Part shown: one piece after another, positions 1 through 8,663 of the stretch
How the letters are laid out: every line of letters starts with the position of its first letter
Position numbering within the stretch: the stretch's first letter is position 1
Source: Phaeoceros laevis
Lineage: Eukaryota; Anthocerotophyta; Anthocerotopsida; Notothyladales
NCBI GenBank assembly: GCA_049999765.1
Contig: JBNGIQ010005330.1
Coordinates: 1-27,552 of the forward strand
Length of the DNA stretch: 27,552 nt
Reading direction: 5' to 3'
Notes under the pieces: generated by a model
Told to the model about the DNA's origin: nothing
Database searches by the model: none
What the model saw: only the letters and a program-made list of their open reading frames with translations
Program-made: the position numbers and the translations under genes

Positions 1-1520
1 TCGAGCGATTGGGGGCTGGCTGCTATTCAGTGTTGGGGTGGGCTGGTTCTGGGGGAGGGCCGCCAGATGAGGTCCCTGTGGGTGCACATTCAATCATGAC
101 TGCTGGTGCGATGAGCTACAGGTGTAGGGGGTGACCTGCAATCACAAGGGACAGCCAGCCGTGACACTTGTGCCTACACCTGTAGCTAGCAAACTGTACA
201 CGTGCTGCTAACTCTGAGCTGTCTCCCACTGGTTGGTTTGCAGGTACTGACTCCCTTGCCGCTTGCTCTTTTGCAGACTCTTGAGGCAGATGACCATAGT
301 AGCGGCAGGTTTCCAACTATAGTGGCCATGTTCTGGCACAATTCTCTCTGGGGCGGCCTGTACGGCTGTGAGGGTCAACACTCAACCTCTGTGGGGGTGG
401 AAGAGGTTCCTCTACCATATCAAGCTCAGGTATGTCCTTGATGGGGGTCGTGTTCAGCCAGTACCTTATCATCCAGAACTTTTTTATCGTGTTCAGTGTC
501 ACTCGTAACAGTTGTAATTTGAAACGGTCGTGCATCAATGTCGCAGTGAATAGATTGATCAAACTGAGATGCACTGTTCTCTATTTTGTTATTCTGGACT
601 GTGATAAAGGATTCTGATGGTGTTGCTCTGATTGTGCAAAATCAGATTGAGCTTGTATTCACAAATGTTGGACCAACATGTTGAGTTGAAGTTGAGAACA
701 CTAGCAAGCAATCTGTGCATCTGCGTACAACGTGGAGCTCCCAGCCTTCACTCTGCTGAGGGGTTAGCTGCTCACTACCCCTCGGCACGAGTGGATGAAA
801 ACACGGTTGCTTTCCATAAAGGCGATCACATTTCGTGAAGGGCTTCACAATGAGTTTCAGCACGAAGATCTTATCATCGTTGGCGTCTGTGGACATAAGC
901 TCCCTGTTTAGTGGTGCCCTCATGGGCATTCAGGCAATATACAAAACATTCATCGTCGACCAATACAGGCTCTTCTGCAGTAACTACTCTCATTGCCTTC
1001 CGGCTGGGAAGTACGAAAGAAGTTAACTTCGAAGCTTAGACTTGCTACACGCAGTGCCGCGTGTCTGACCTCATTCTCGCCAAACCGGTCACCAGCTTCG
1101 TCCTCCACGCTGATCAACACCTGCCTGAATCAACATCTCCTGTTTCAAATTGCCATCGGGCTGGCATGGAGTACTATGCCCTCCAGTAAGTTTCAAACTG
1201 CGCGCATTCTCGGCGTCAACAACTCGCCCTTTCGAGCCTCCTACAAGCTTCAGAGCCCCTCCCTCCGTACACATATCCACCACGCCATTCCCAGACTCCC
1301 AACTCTGTCAATGACTGTACTACGATCCGACCACCGCTCAAGATAGCATAGGAAATTAGGAATAGTTTGCAGTACTTTGCCCTGTTGTTCAGTTCTGTTT
1401 TTCTGTTTACCAATCACACCAGTGCAGTGGAATAGTACTGCTGTCTACTATCATGCACTGAACTGCTACTGCTGAAATAGCCTGCAATTGCTCCAGCTAC
1501 AATTGCGCACCACCAACGGG
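1..1520. other. No recognisable gene; upstream flank of the PPR gene
   Basis: I find no open frame here with recognisable protein character on either strand; the short frames are 60-120 codons and low in motif content. The stretch contains one perfect 15-bp inverted repeat (listed separately). Its last part, from about 1485, is homologous to DNA just upstream of the PPR pseudogene near 24150, so the PPR duplication unit starts about there. It probably includes promoter and 5' leader of the PPR gene, but no TATA box or splice sites could be assigned with confidence. Confidence 0.5.
114..187. repeat. Perfect 15-bp inverted repeat, 44-nt loop
   Basis: AGCTACAGGTGTAGG at 114-128 is the exact reverse complement of CCTACACCTGTAGCT at 173-187. 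The arms could form a stem in DNA or RNA. No target-site duplication or transposase sequence is seen beside it, so it may be a fold-back remnant or a chance palindrome. Confidence 0.7.
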
Positions 1521-4055
1521 ATGCAACATCAGCGGTTTTGGACGCCAGCAGCGGGGGGGTACACCCTGGAGCTGGAGCGGCGTTTGAATGTGCCTCCAAG
1601 GCAATGGATTAACACAAGCCACGCATTCGCGCCCTGCAGCTGCTTAGCAGCCAAGCTAGGCATACCGGACAACAGCAGTGCAGTAGAGCGGCAAGAGTTG
1701 CTGTGGAGGACGGACAACACGAGCACCTGCTCTCCCGACTTCAGGCACAAGGAGGAGGCCAAGGAGCCCCTACGGCCGTACAACTTCTACAAGCCTGATT
1801 GGGTGAATTCGCAGCTGGCTGTCTTGGATGAGCGGGCTAGATGGTGCGCTCAGCCTACATCCAATCCGTTGTTGCATCATAATGCTGCCTCTCAGACTGT
1901 GGGAGAGTGCCAAGGCCACGGAACGGCTCAGACTGTAACCGAACAACTCTGTGAGAATGGGTTGCTAAGTCGAGCAGTTGACGCTTTGACCGTCTTGGCG
2001 GAGACACAATCTTCGGTGTCCTTCTCTCTCCTGTACAGAGTCATACGGAGATGCGGGGCTGAAAAAAATCTGGTATTGGGGCGTCGACTGGATGATCTAA
2101 CTGTCAAACTTGGGTACGAATCGAATGCATTTTTGGGCAACCATCTTGTGCGCATGTATGCATGTCAAGGCCGATTACAGGAGGCAATGGAGGTGTTCAA
2201 ACGGGTAGGCGAACCTGATGTCTTCATGTGGTTTTCCATTATATCTGCACATGCTAAACAGGGGAGTCCTAGTCAGGCCATTCAACTATACCATAAATTG
2301 CGTAGATCAAGTTTGGAGCCCAATAGTCATATTTTTGTCGCTGCCCTGCAAGCTTGTGCAAGAGCGAAAGATGTGGAATCTGGCAGGCAGGTGCACGCTG
2401 ATGTGTTGGAGTGTGGCATTCAGCACGACTCCTTTGTTCGCAATTGCCTGGTGGACATGTATTCAAAATGTGGGGAACTGGAAGATGCACGCAAAGTGTT
2501 TGACAGTGTGTCTACAAGGGATGCGGTAACATGGAACGCCATGATAAATGGGTATGCTGAGCACGGGCTCGGTCCCCAGGCACTCGCATTGTATGCAAGT
2601 ATGGAGCAGGAAGGCCTCATTTTAGCAAACAGTGTTACGTATGTTTGCCTCCTGAAAGCTTGTGCAAGTGCTGGTTCTCTACAGCAGGGCAGGCAGCTGC
2701 ATTCAGGGATTGTGAAAAGAGGACTACTTGAAGGTGACGTAGTACTGGGTTCTTGCCTCGTGAATATGTATGCAAAATGTGGCCAGTTGGAAGATGCACG
2801 CAGAGTGTTTGACAGTCTGTCCAAAAGGAATGCCGTAACATGGACTGCCATGATAAATGGGTATGCAGAGCACGGGCTCGGTCCTCAGGCGCTTACATTG
2901 TATGCAAGGATGGAGCAGGAGGGCCTGATTTTAGCAGACAGTATTACGTTTGGTTCCCTCCTGAAGGCTTGTGCAAGTTCTGGTGCTTTACAGCAGGGCA
3001 GGCAGCTGCATTCAGGGATCGTAAAAAGAGAACTGCTTGAAGGTGACATAATCCTGGGGAACTGTCTCATAAATATGTATGTCAAATGTGGCCAGTTGGA
3101 AGATGCACGCAAAGTGTTTGACAGTCTGTCCAAAAGGAATGCGGCAACATGGACTGCCATGATAAATGGGTACGGTACAAACAATGAAGGCCACAAGGCA
3201 GTAGCCTGTTTCGAAGAGATGATGCTGGCTGGTATTCAGCCTACTGACACCACGTTTACTTGCCTTCTTGTAGCATGCAGTCATGCGGGGCTGGTCAGTA
3301 AGGGTCGTCAGTATTTTGATGCCATGGTGAAGCAGCATGGCCTCAACCCGACAACTGATCATTATAATTGTATGGTTGATCTTCTTGGGCGGGCAGGCCA
3401 TTTAGGTGAGGCAGAGAAGATGCTGAAATCAGTTGGGTGCAGAAACGATGCTGTTGGGTTGATGTCATTGCTGAATGCCTGTAAGAGTCATGGGGACATG
3501 GAGCGGGGATCACGGTGTTTTGAAAGTCTTGTTGAGCTGGATCCTCAGACTGCCTCCGCATATGTGCTCATGGCCAATATTTACGCAGATGCAGATAGGT
3601 GGGCGGATGTAGATGGAATCGAAAGGTTGAGAAAGCTTGCAGGAGCTAACAAGAAGCCTGCAGTGGCAGGCATTGAGGTGAACAAGCAGGTGCATACATT
3701 TGTTGTGGGGGATGAAAGGAATGACATCTCATGCAAGGTTCGGTGCACAAGTGAACGTTTGAAGGAGGAAGCGAACCATGTGCCACACACCAAGCTGGTG
3801 TTGAAGCCAGTGTCTGAGAAGGCGAAGGAAGATCAACTGTGTGGGCATGCTGAGAAGCTAGCTTTGGCGTTTGGTCTGTTGAACACTCCCGATGGCACAC
3901 CTCTGCTGGTAACCAAAAACCTGCGGATGTGCAGGGACTGCCACTCTTCCACTGAGATTATGTCAAGGGTTGAAAAGAGGGACATCGTTGTAAGGGATGC
4001 ATACCGTGTGCATCGATTCGAGGCAGGGTTTTGTAGCTGTAAGGGTCGACATTGA
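1521..4055 (+). CDS. PLS-class PPR protein with DYW:KP deaminase domain (candidate organellar U-to-C RNA editing factor)
   Basis: Single-exon gene of 844 codons. ATG 1521 is the first ATG in frame; a TGA lies upstream at 1473 and no earlier in-frame ATG exists. After a roughly 150-residue non-PPR leader come PLS-type PPR repeats of the VDMYSKCG / KVFDS / TWNAMINGYAEHG kind, then E-type motifs and a DYW domain. The PG box reads KPAVA (residues 712-716), not the usual EPGCSW. The deaminase zinc ligands are kept: HAEK at 776-779 and CRDCH at 804-808. The second zinc site HRFEAGFCSC ends at 840. The protein ends in GRH, not DYW. KPAxA with a GRP/DRH-like tail is the signature of the DYW:KP clade linked to U-to-C editing in ferns, lycophytes and hornworts (family knowledge). 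Organelle targeting is expected, but no clear presequence follows this start. The RNA target is unknown. A decayed sister copy lies at 24175-26118. Confidence 0.93.
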   Translation: MQHQRFWTPAAGGYTLELERRLNVPPRQWINTSHAFAPCSCLAAKLGIPDNSSAVERQELLWRTDNTSTCSPDFRHKEEAKEPLRPYNFYKPDWVNSQLAVLDERARWCAQPTSNPLLHHNAASQTVGECQGHGTAQTVTEQLCENGLLSRAVDALTVLAETQSSVSFSLLYRVIRRCGAEKNLVLGRRLDDLTVKLGYESNAFLGNHLVRMYACQGRLQEAMEVFKRVGEPDVFMWFSIISAHAKQGSPSQAIQLYHKLRRSSLEPNSHIFVAALQACARAKDVESGRQVHADVLECGIQHDSFVRNCLVDMYSKCGELEDARKVFDSVSTRDAVTWNAMINGYAEHGLGPQALALYASMEQEGLILANSVTYVCLLKACASAGSLQQGRQLHSGIVKRGLLEGDVVLGSCLVNMYAKCGQLEDARRVFDSLSKRNAVTWTAMINGYAEHGLGPQALTLYARMEQEGLILADSITFGSLLKACASSGALQQGRQLHSGIVKRELLEGDIILGNCLINMYVKCGQLEDARKVFDSLSKRNAATWTAMINGYGTNNEGHKAVACFEEMMLAGIQPTDTTFTCLLVACSHAGLVSKGRQYFDAMVKQHGLNPTTDHYNCMVDLLGRAGHLGEAEKMLKSVGCRNDAVGLMSLLNACKSHGDMERGSRCFESLVELDPQTASAYVLMANIYADADRWADVDGIERLRKLAGANKKPAVAGIEVNKQVHTFVVGDERNDISCKVRCTSERLKEEANHVPHTKLVLKPVSEKAKEDQLCGHAEKLALAFGLLNTPDGTPLLVTKNLRMCRDCHSSTEIMSRVEKRDIVVRDAYRVHRFEAGFCSCKGRH
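2481..3170 (+). repeat. 309-bp tandem duplication inside the PPR gene (one P-L-S triplet per unit)
   Basis: The block beginning GAAGATGCACGC recurs at 2481, 2790 and 3099, exactly 309 bp (103 codons) apart. Units 1 and 2 are full length and very similar; the third runs about 70 bp before diverging. One unit encodes one P-L-S triplet, so it adds RNA-recognition repeats in frame. The same 309-bp spacing is preserved in the fragment at 19106-19490. Confidence 0.9.
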
Positions 4056-4870
4056 GTGAGAAGAAAAATTGCCAACTGAAACTTTGTGTCAGCACTTTGG
4101 TCGATTGAGCATCTGTTACATGGCTATGCTTCACCTGTGACTTCGAAAGGATCAAAGCAACTCTGAAAGGGGCATCACAGCTCCCTGCATGTGCACCAGT
4201 TTCAGCCTGCCCAAAGACAACTCTATGCCACTGCATATCAAGTATCCTACATGCCTGTTTGTTAGAAATGGAACAGACCAATTAACTTGCCCAGACAAAT
4301 GAGAACAGACTTCTTATTACTCTGCTATCGATCTATTGGTTGATTGCAACTCGTGCCCATCCCATGCTTGTCTGTTTGCTTGGAGCCAAGTGCTGCTGGC
4401 TAGCCTGTGTTTTGCCTACGGTGCTGCACATGGGTTCTACACAAGTACAGCCTGCAAACCCTCCTTTGTCTAGGGAGGTAGTACTACTGTGCCATTTGCT
4501 CAGCCTGATACCCTCCTCTACGGGCTGATGCCTCCACAATGCTTCCTTTCCAGCGGCTTCAGATGCATCATTGCCCTTGCACCCCCTCTAACGTACCATT
4601 GCAGGCACCTGATGATGGTGCCAGAAAAATCAACTATTGAGTGCAGCCCACGATCCAGGAGGTGGACTTTGAAAGGCCCGCTCAAGGTGGCGACTATTTT
4701 CGGATGGATCCACAAGCAGCCGCTCTCGAGGATGATGCTGGTGCTGGTGGTTTGTGGTGCAGGATTGTGAGGCTGTGGGTGCTGGGACTGATCGCGAGGC
4801 TGTGGCTGAAGGGCACCTGCCGATCGGTAGGTGCCCTTGAGGGTGGTGGATACCGGCATGGCGTGTCGAC
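4056..4870. other. No gene seen; downstream flank of the PPR gene
   Basis: This should contain the PPR 3' UTR. The short frames on both strands show no family resemblance. A 270-codon open frame runs antisense through 4518-5330, but most of it has no domain character and I do not accept it as a gene. Confidence 0.5.
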
Positions 4871-4875
4871 CGCGC

Positions 4876-5069
4876 GAGCTTAGAATCAACAAGACAGGGC
4901 TGAGTGTGCCTGGAGCTACTCGCCTGTCTGCAGCATTGGCGCACAACACGTCTTTGCGAAAATTGATAATTGGGCCCGCAGAAAATTGTGCCTGCACCAG
5001 TGACCAGCTGGCCACAGCATCGTCCAGAGTGTTGTTGCGACGCAGCATTTCTGCCAGCGCTTGAGATTT
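4876..5069. pseudogene. Two leucine-rich-repeat fragments facing each other
   Basis: On the plus strand 4876-4974 encodes about 33 residues with ribonuclease-inhibitor-type LRR spacing (LRINKTGLSVPGATRLSAAL, then NTSLRKLIIG). On the minus strand 5069-5013 encodes KSQALAEMLRRNNTLDDAV, which has the helix-turn look of the same repeat type (ALAEML..NNTL). They converge on each other with no larger intact frame around either, so they look like debris of an LRR gene that was broken and inverted. Both matches are short, so either could be chance. Confidence 0.35.
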
Positions 5070-5329
5070 GGTTGGGTTTGTCAAAGGTGTCGTGAAAGGG
5101 GAAAGGCCAAATAAACCTTGAGAGAATCTCCCCCCTAAAGATGCAAGTAGGAATTTATGAAGGATATTAATGAAAACAGCTGTGGGTGCTCGGCTTACTA
5201 TGTGTTGCAACATGCATAATGCGTGTTCAGCATTCTCTGCCCGCTGTTTGTGGCAGACAAGAGTGTCTAACCTGCTTTGAACTTGCTGTGAACCTGGAAC
5301 ACCTGTTCTGGAACAGCTATTGAGGCTCA

Positions 5330-5865
5330 ATGTTGCAGAACGATGGGCTTTGCAAGCCCGGTGGACCAGGTGTAAGCCCGGCCCGGTTTATGGCGTCAGA
5401 GTTCATTTCCAGTTCTTCCCAGGGCAGACTTGGGGCGTACAGAGTTGTGGGTGGGTTGTGGGTGTCACCTGCTTTCATGGTTCGCCTCTGAAAAAACCTC
5501 TTTCAATCAATAACATGCCAAGATAACCTGATATCGAGGTGCGGATGCGCTTGCTTGAGGTTATGGTTCATGGCTGGTTTCAGGAATGCCTGCTTCCATC
5601 TGGCCTGCAGATGTAATCAGCAATTTCTGTACGGAAGGGCAAGTTTGCAGGGTACGCAGAAGTTGGTTGTTGGGAGCTACTCAGCTATTGTTTCTTGAAG
5701 CCACTGGTAGATGTTGCAGTTTTCATTGAGCTTGCCGCTGTTAAATTCTCGGAGAACAACACATTCAGAGCAAGGAGCGTTTTTGGTCTTGACTTCAAGA
5801 CTTGAAAGTCCCAATTGCAAACAACAGGCAATCAATCGCAAGCAATAAATAGCAAGCTATGACAG
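5330..5865. other. No gene seen
   Basis: I see no coding frame with recognisable content, no RNA gene and no clear repeat in this stretch up to the assembly gap. Confidence 0.5.
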
Positions 5866-5965
5866 NNNNNNNNNNNNNNNNNNNNNNNNNNNNNNNNNNN
5901 NNNNNNNNNNNNNNNNNNNNNNNNNNNNNNNNNNNNNNNNNNNNNNNNNNNNNNNNNNNNNNNNN
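5866..5965. other. Assembly gap of exactly 100 N
   Basis: A run of exactly 100 Ns is a typical scaffolding placeholder, so the true distance between the PPR side and the dirigent side is unknown. Confidence 0.98.
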
Positions 5966-6200
5966 ACAGAGATCAGCTATTCAACTTGAATGCTCCTTGT
6001 TAATAAGCTGCATTTGCTTAGCCCTGGATTGCCATGTGTAACTGCAGGCACAGGCGTGGCACAACTGTACGGCCAGGCAGCGTAGCAGCACGGTCTTCCA
6101 AGGCCACAATACACAAGCTATCGGCTTCACCAATGCAACATCAAGAGTACTCCTAGTTTCCCATAGGTACCACCAAATGCTCAAGAGCTCCTTCACTAAG

Positions 6201-6284
6201 CCTCTCCCGATCAGCACACTCAGAGCTACCTCTCGCGATCAGCACACTCAGAGCTACCTCTCGCGATCAGCACACTCAGAGCTA
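6201..6284. repeat. Tandem repeat, 3 x 28 bp
   Basis: Three head-to-tail units occupy 6201-6228, 6229-6256 and 6257-6284. The core is GATCAGCACACTCAGAGCTA. Units 2 and 3 are identical; unit 1 has one change (CTCCCG for CTCGCG). The units are non-coding and recently expanded. Confidence 0.93.
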
Positions 6285-6384
6285 ATAAGGACGGAAATTC
6301 CAAGGAGAAGGATGGCCAACGCATAAAAGATCCGCCCTCAGCACATAAAATGACAGGCTATAAGTAAGCCTGCGATCCGCCAAG

Positions 6385-6420
6385 CTCCCTTGGCCCCTCG
6401 ACATTAACGAGCCAAGGGAG
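6385..6420. repeat. Hairpin: perfect 10-bp inverted repeat, 16-nt loop
   Basis: CTCCCTTGGC at 6385-6394 pairs perfectly with GCCAAGGGAG at 6411-6420. TATA-like sequence (CTATAAGTAAG) lies about 30 bp to the left and AATAAT-type sequence follows on the right. That order resembles the R region of an LTR or of a small structured transcript. No matching second LTR was found, so identity is open. Confidence 0.6.
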
Positions 6421-6991
6421 AAAACCCTCTAATAATAGCTACATACAGCTAAGGCCTATCCAAGAGGATTGCTCTCTCTCTGCCATCATGTAGTTCACGA
6501 GTAGCTTTAGGGAAAATAGGTTGGAATTTGAACTTGGAACTCTAAAAGTAGTAGTAGTAATAGGAGGTGGAATACTATGGTGTTTAGTCAGAATTTACGC
6601 ATGTATCATTGATGCATGGTTTTGAAAAATTGGGTGAAACCTATCCAACCAATTGGACCCACAAGCACGTAGTAAAGTTTCTTCTTCTTCCAGGGTCAAA
6701 GACCTAGCTGGGCGACACGAGTCACATGACAAAAATATTTGTCACAAAGGTTTTACTATTCTGAATGGAGGTGTTCCTTTCTTTGTGAATGCTTGTGCGC
6801 GATCCTCGCTGCGGTGCTGTTGACTGCTCGAAAATCCAAAGGCCACCATATCTTGAGCCTGACTCATCCAGCTGTGGTGCAGACTGCCAGCGGCAATGGC
6901 GGAACGATGGCGGGAGCATGGTGCCTAAGTTCTCACGGGTCCCCGGCACTCTAAGTCCATTCTTCAGTGGACAACTCGGAGGTTCTCCGCC

Positions 6992-7935
6992 ATGGCGCAA
7001 TTCTCGTCCGTTTTCCCCTCCGCCTTAAACCTGACAGTCATCGCGTTGCTCTTGGTTTCCAGTTTTGCAGGCACCGAAGGTGCGAGCTCCATCTTCAAGT
7101 TTTCGCCTGCTGCCAAGAAGCTTTACAACAAGGTGAAGAGCTCCGAGAAGCAGGAATTGGTGAAAGAGAAAGACGCGGATTTGGTGTTCACACTGTACGG
7201 GAGGGACGCGGGGATCTTGAATTCCACCTCTCCAGTCCCCGAGTTCGACGTGACCATCAATGTGGTTGATCCTGTGCCCGGGTACGAGGCTACTCTGTTC
7301 GGGGCTCTCGGGGTGAGCGACACCCGCCTGTTCGCTCAACCCGATGTGAAGTCACCTGTGATAGGCGCCTTCCGATTCTCCTACGCCTGGCTCACCACCA
7401 AGGGTTTCAATGCCCAGGCCACAGGCTGCTTCGAGTTCACTGGCGCCCATGGCTCCTCCCCCTTGTTAGAATACATCAGGATTAACACAAACACATATTA
7501 TAATAAGAGCAAGAGCTTAATGAGTATGAATGATGAGCATAGAAGAAGTACTACATCAAAAGATACTTAAAATGTGTTTAGCTCTAGAGTCCTTATATAA
7601 GAGAACACTTTCTTAGTATAGCAACTCTACCTAATAATAGTACTATCCATGAGTACCACTATCCCATATAGTATATAGTATATAGTATAATAGTCACAAT
7701 ATACTTAGAATATACTATATTCTATCACCCCTTCGCCTTCGGCACCGATATCGTGTTCAGCGGCCACGACGACGACGCAACTGTGGGTGAAGAGTACCCC
7801 ATTGTGGGAGGAACCGGATTTTTCCGCCTTGCAAGGGGCTTCGTCACAGTCGATGACACGCCTGTTCCGGACATGGAAGGTCTGAATTCGTTTTACATAC
7901 TCAAGTTTGTTGTGTTCCTCCCCAAGAGTTTTTGA
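6992..7935 (+). pseudogene. Dirigent-like protein gene interrupted by a solo LTR
   Basis: ATG 6992 sits in a strong context (CCGCCATGG). It opens a frame with a hydrophobic signal peptide (VIALLLVSSFAG), then a dirigent / allene-oxide-cyclase-type barrel: LVFTLYGRDAG, a strand ending ATLFGALGVSDTRL, and FRFSYAWLTTKGFNAQATG. The closing part lies at 7733-7935 and contains the dirigent hallmark PIVGGTGFFRLARGF. Between them is a 264-bp LTR. Leaving out the LTR and one copy of its 5-bp duplication, the two parts join in one frame of 224 codons, so the host gene was intact before insertion. As it stands translation runs into the LTR and stops at 7570, losing the C-terminal strands. Dirigent proteins steer stereospecific coupling of monolignol radicals in the apoplast; the exact substrate here is unknown. 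The family assignment rests on motifs only. Confidence 0.8.
7464..7727. mobile_element. Solo LTR (264 bp) with 5-bp target-site duplication, inside the dirigent-like gene
   Basis: The insert starts TGTTAGAATACA and ends TATATTCTATCA, giving TG...CA termini with short imperfect inverted ends, as in Ty1/copia LTRs. It is flanked on both sides by CCCCT (7459-7463 and 7728-7732). A TATATAA box lies at 7594-7600, where an LTR promoter is expected. It is AT-rich, unlike the GC-rich exon around it. No internal retrotransposon region is present, so it is a solo LTR left by recombination between two LTRs. Confidence 0.9.
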
Positions 7936-8663
7936 GGCAGTCCTTTTAAACGCCCTGGGCCCATTGCGGCGTCCTACATTGGGAATGTCTGTAGAGTGGC
8001 TTCACCATCGAACAATTCTTCGGGAAACTTGTGTCTGTTGAAAGAGTTCGGATAGTCCTCTCATCTTCTCCTTCGGACAGATCAGAGCTTGGCCAATTTA
8101 GCCTTGTTATCCATCACCATTTAATGGTACAACGAATATGACGATACGATGTCCAATCGCAAATTCTAGTCCAACATTTGGCGGACGTGATCTGGAGTGC
8201 AGTCCTCCAATCGTTGGTGGCCAGCTGCTAGCTGTTTGTTTACGTGCTAGCACGACATACCTTGACTTGTACCAAGGTTTCAGACTCAGCCAATCATATC
8301 GATCTACAGCTTCAACTGGGTATTTATCTACAGTAGTATTTCAATCTGAGCCAATCTTATCACTCTACACTCTCAACTGGCATTTATCTGATTTTCACTT
8401 CCGGTGCAGCTCCCGAATCTTCGGCCTTCTTCAAACCCCTGGTTCAAAAAGTTCTAGCATGGCTGCAGCTACTCAGAGGAGCGGCAGTCCTAGCATTTAT
8501 CCAGGTTTTACAATCCACGTTTACCCTGGGTAGACTAAGTCCCATAGCTGCACCAGCCTATAAATACAAGACACTGGGTCAGGCATAAAGTGCCTCGAAG
8601 CAAGATCTTTGTGGTGCTGGATGCTCGCGCCGGGTGGTTGCCCGCGGCGTAGCACATTTCAAT
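7936..8663. other. Convergent intergenic region (3' flanks of the dirigent-like gene and TAF2)
   Basis: No coding content is recognised. It must hold both 3' UTRs, since the dirigent-like gene and TAF2 end toward each other. It includes a diverged partial tandem duplication: 8278-8329 resembles 8339-8390 with a 61-bp offset (both contain AGCCAATC and end near ATTTATCT). Confidence 0.55.

Noticed and set aside
2420-3400. Long minus-strand open frames across the PPR gene
   Set aside because: They are antisense shadows repeated with the same 309-bp period as the real gene and lack any domain.
4518-5330. A 270-codon open frame on the minus strand
   Set aside because: Apart from a short LRR-like segment the predicted protein has no domain character and is rich in composition-driven residues. 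It overlaps LRR-like sequence on the other strand, so I treat it as fortuitous.
7464-7727. The insert in the dirigent-like gene as a normal intron
   Set aside because: There is no GT-AG pair whose removal restores the frame exactly, whereas TG...CA ends and a perfect 5-bp duplication fit a solo LTR.
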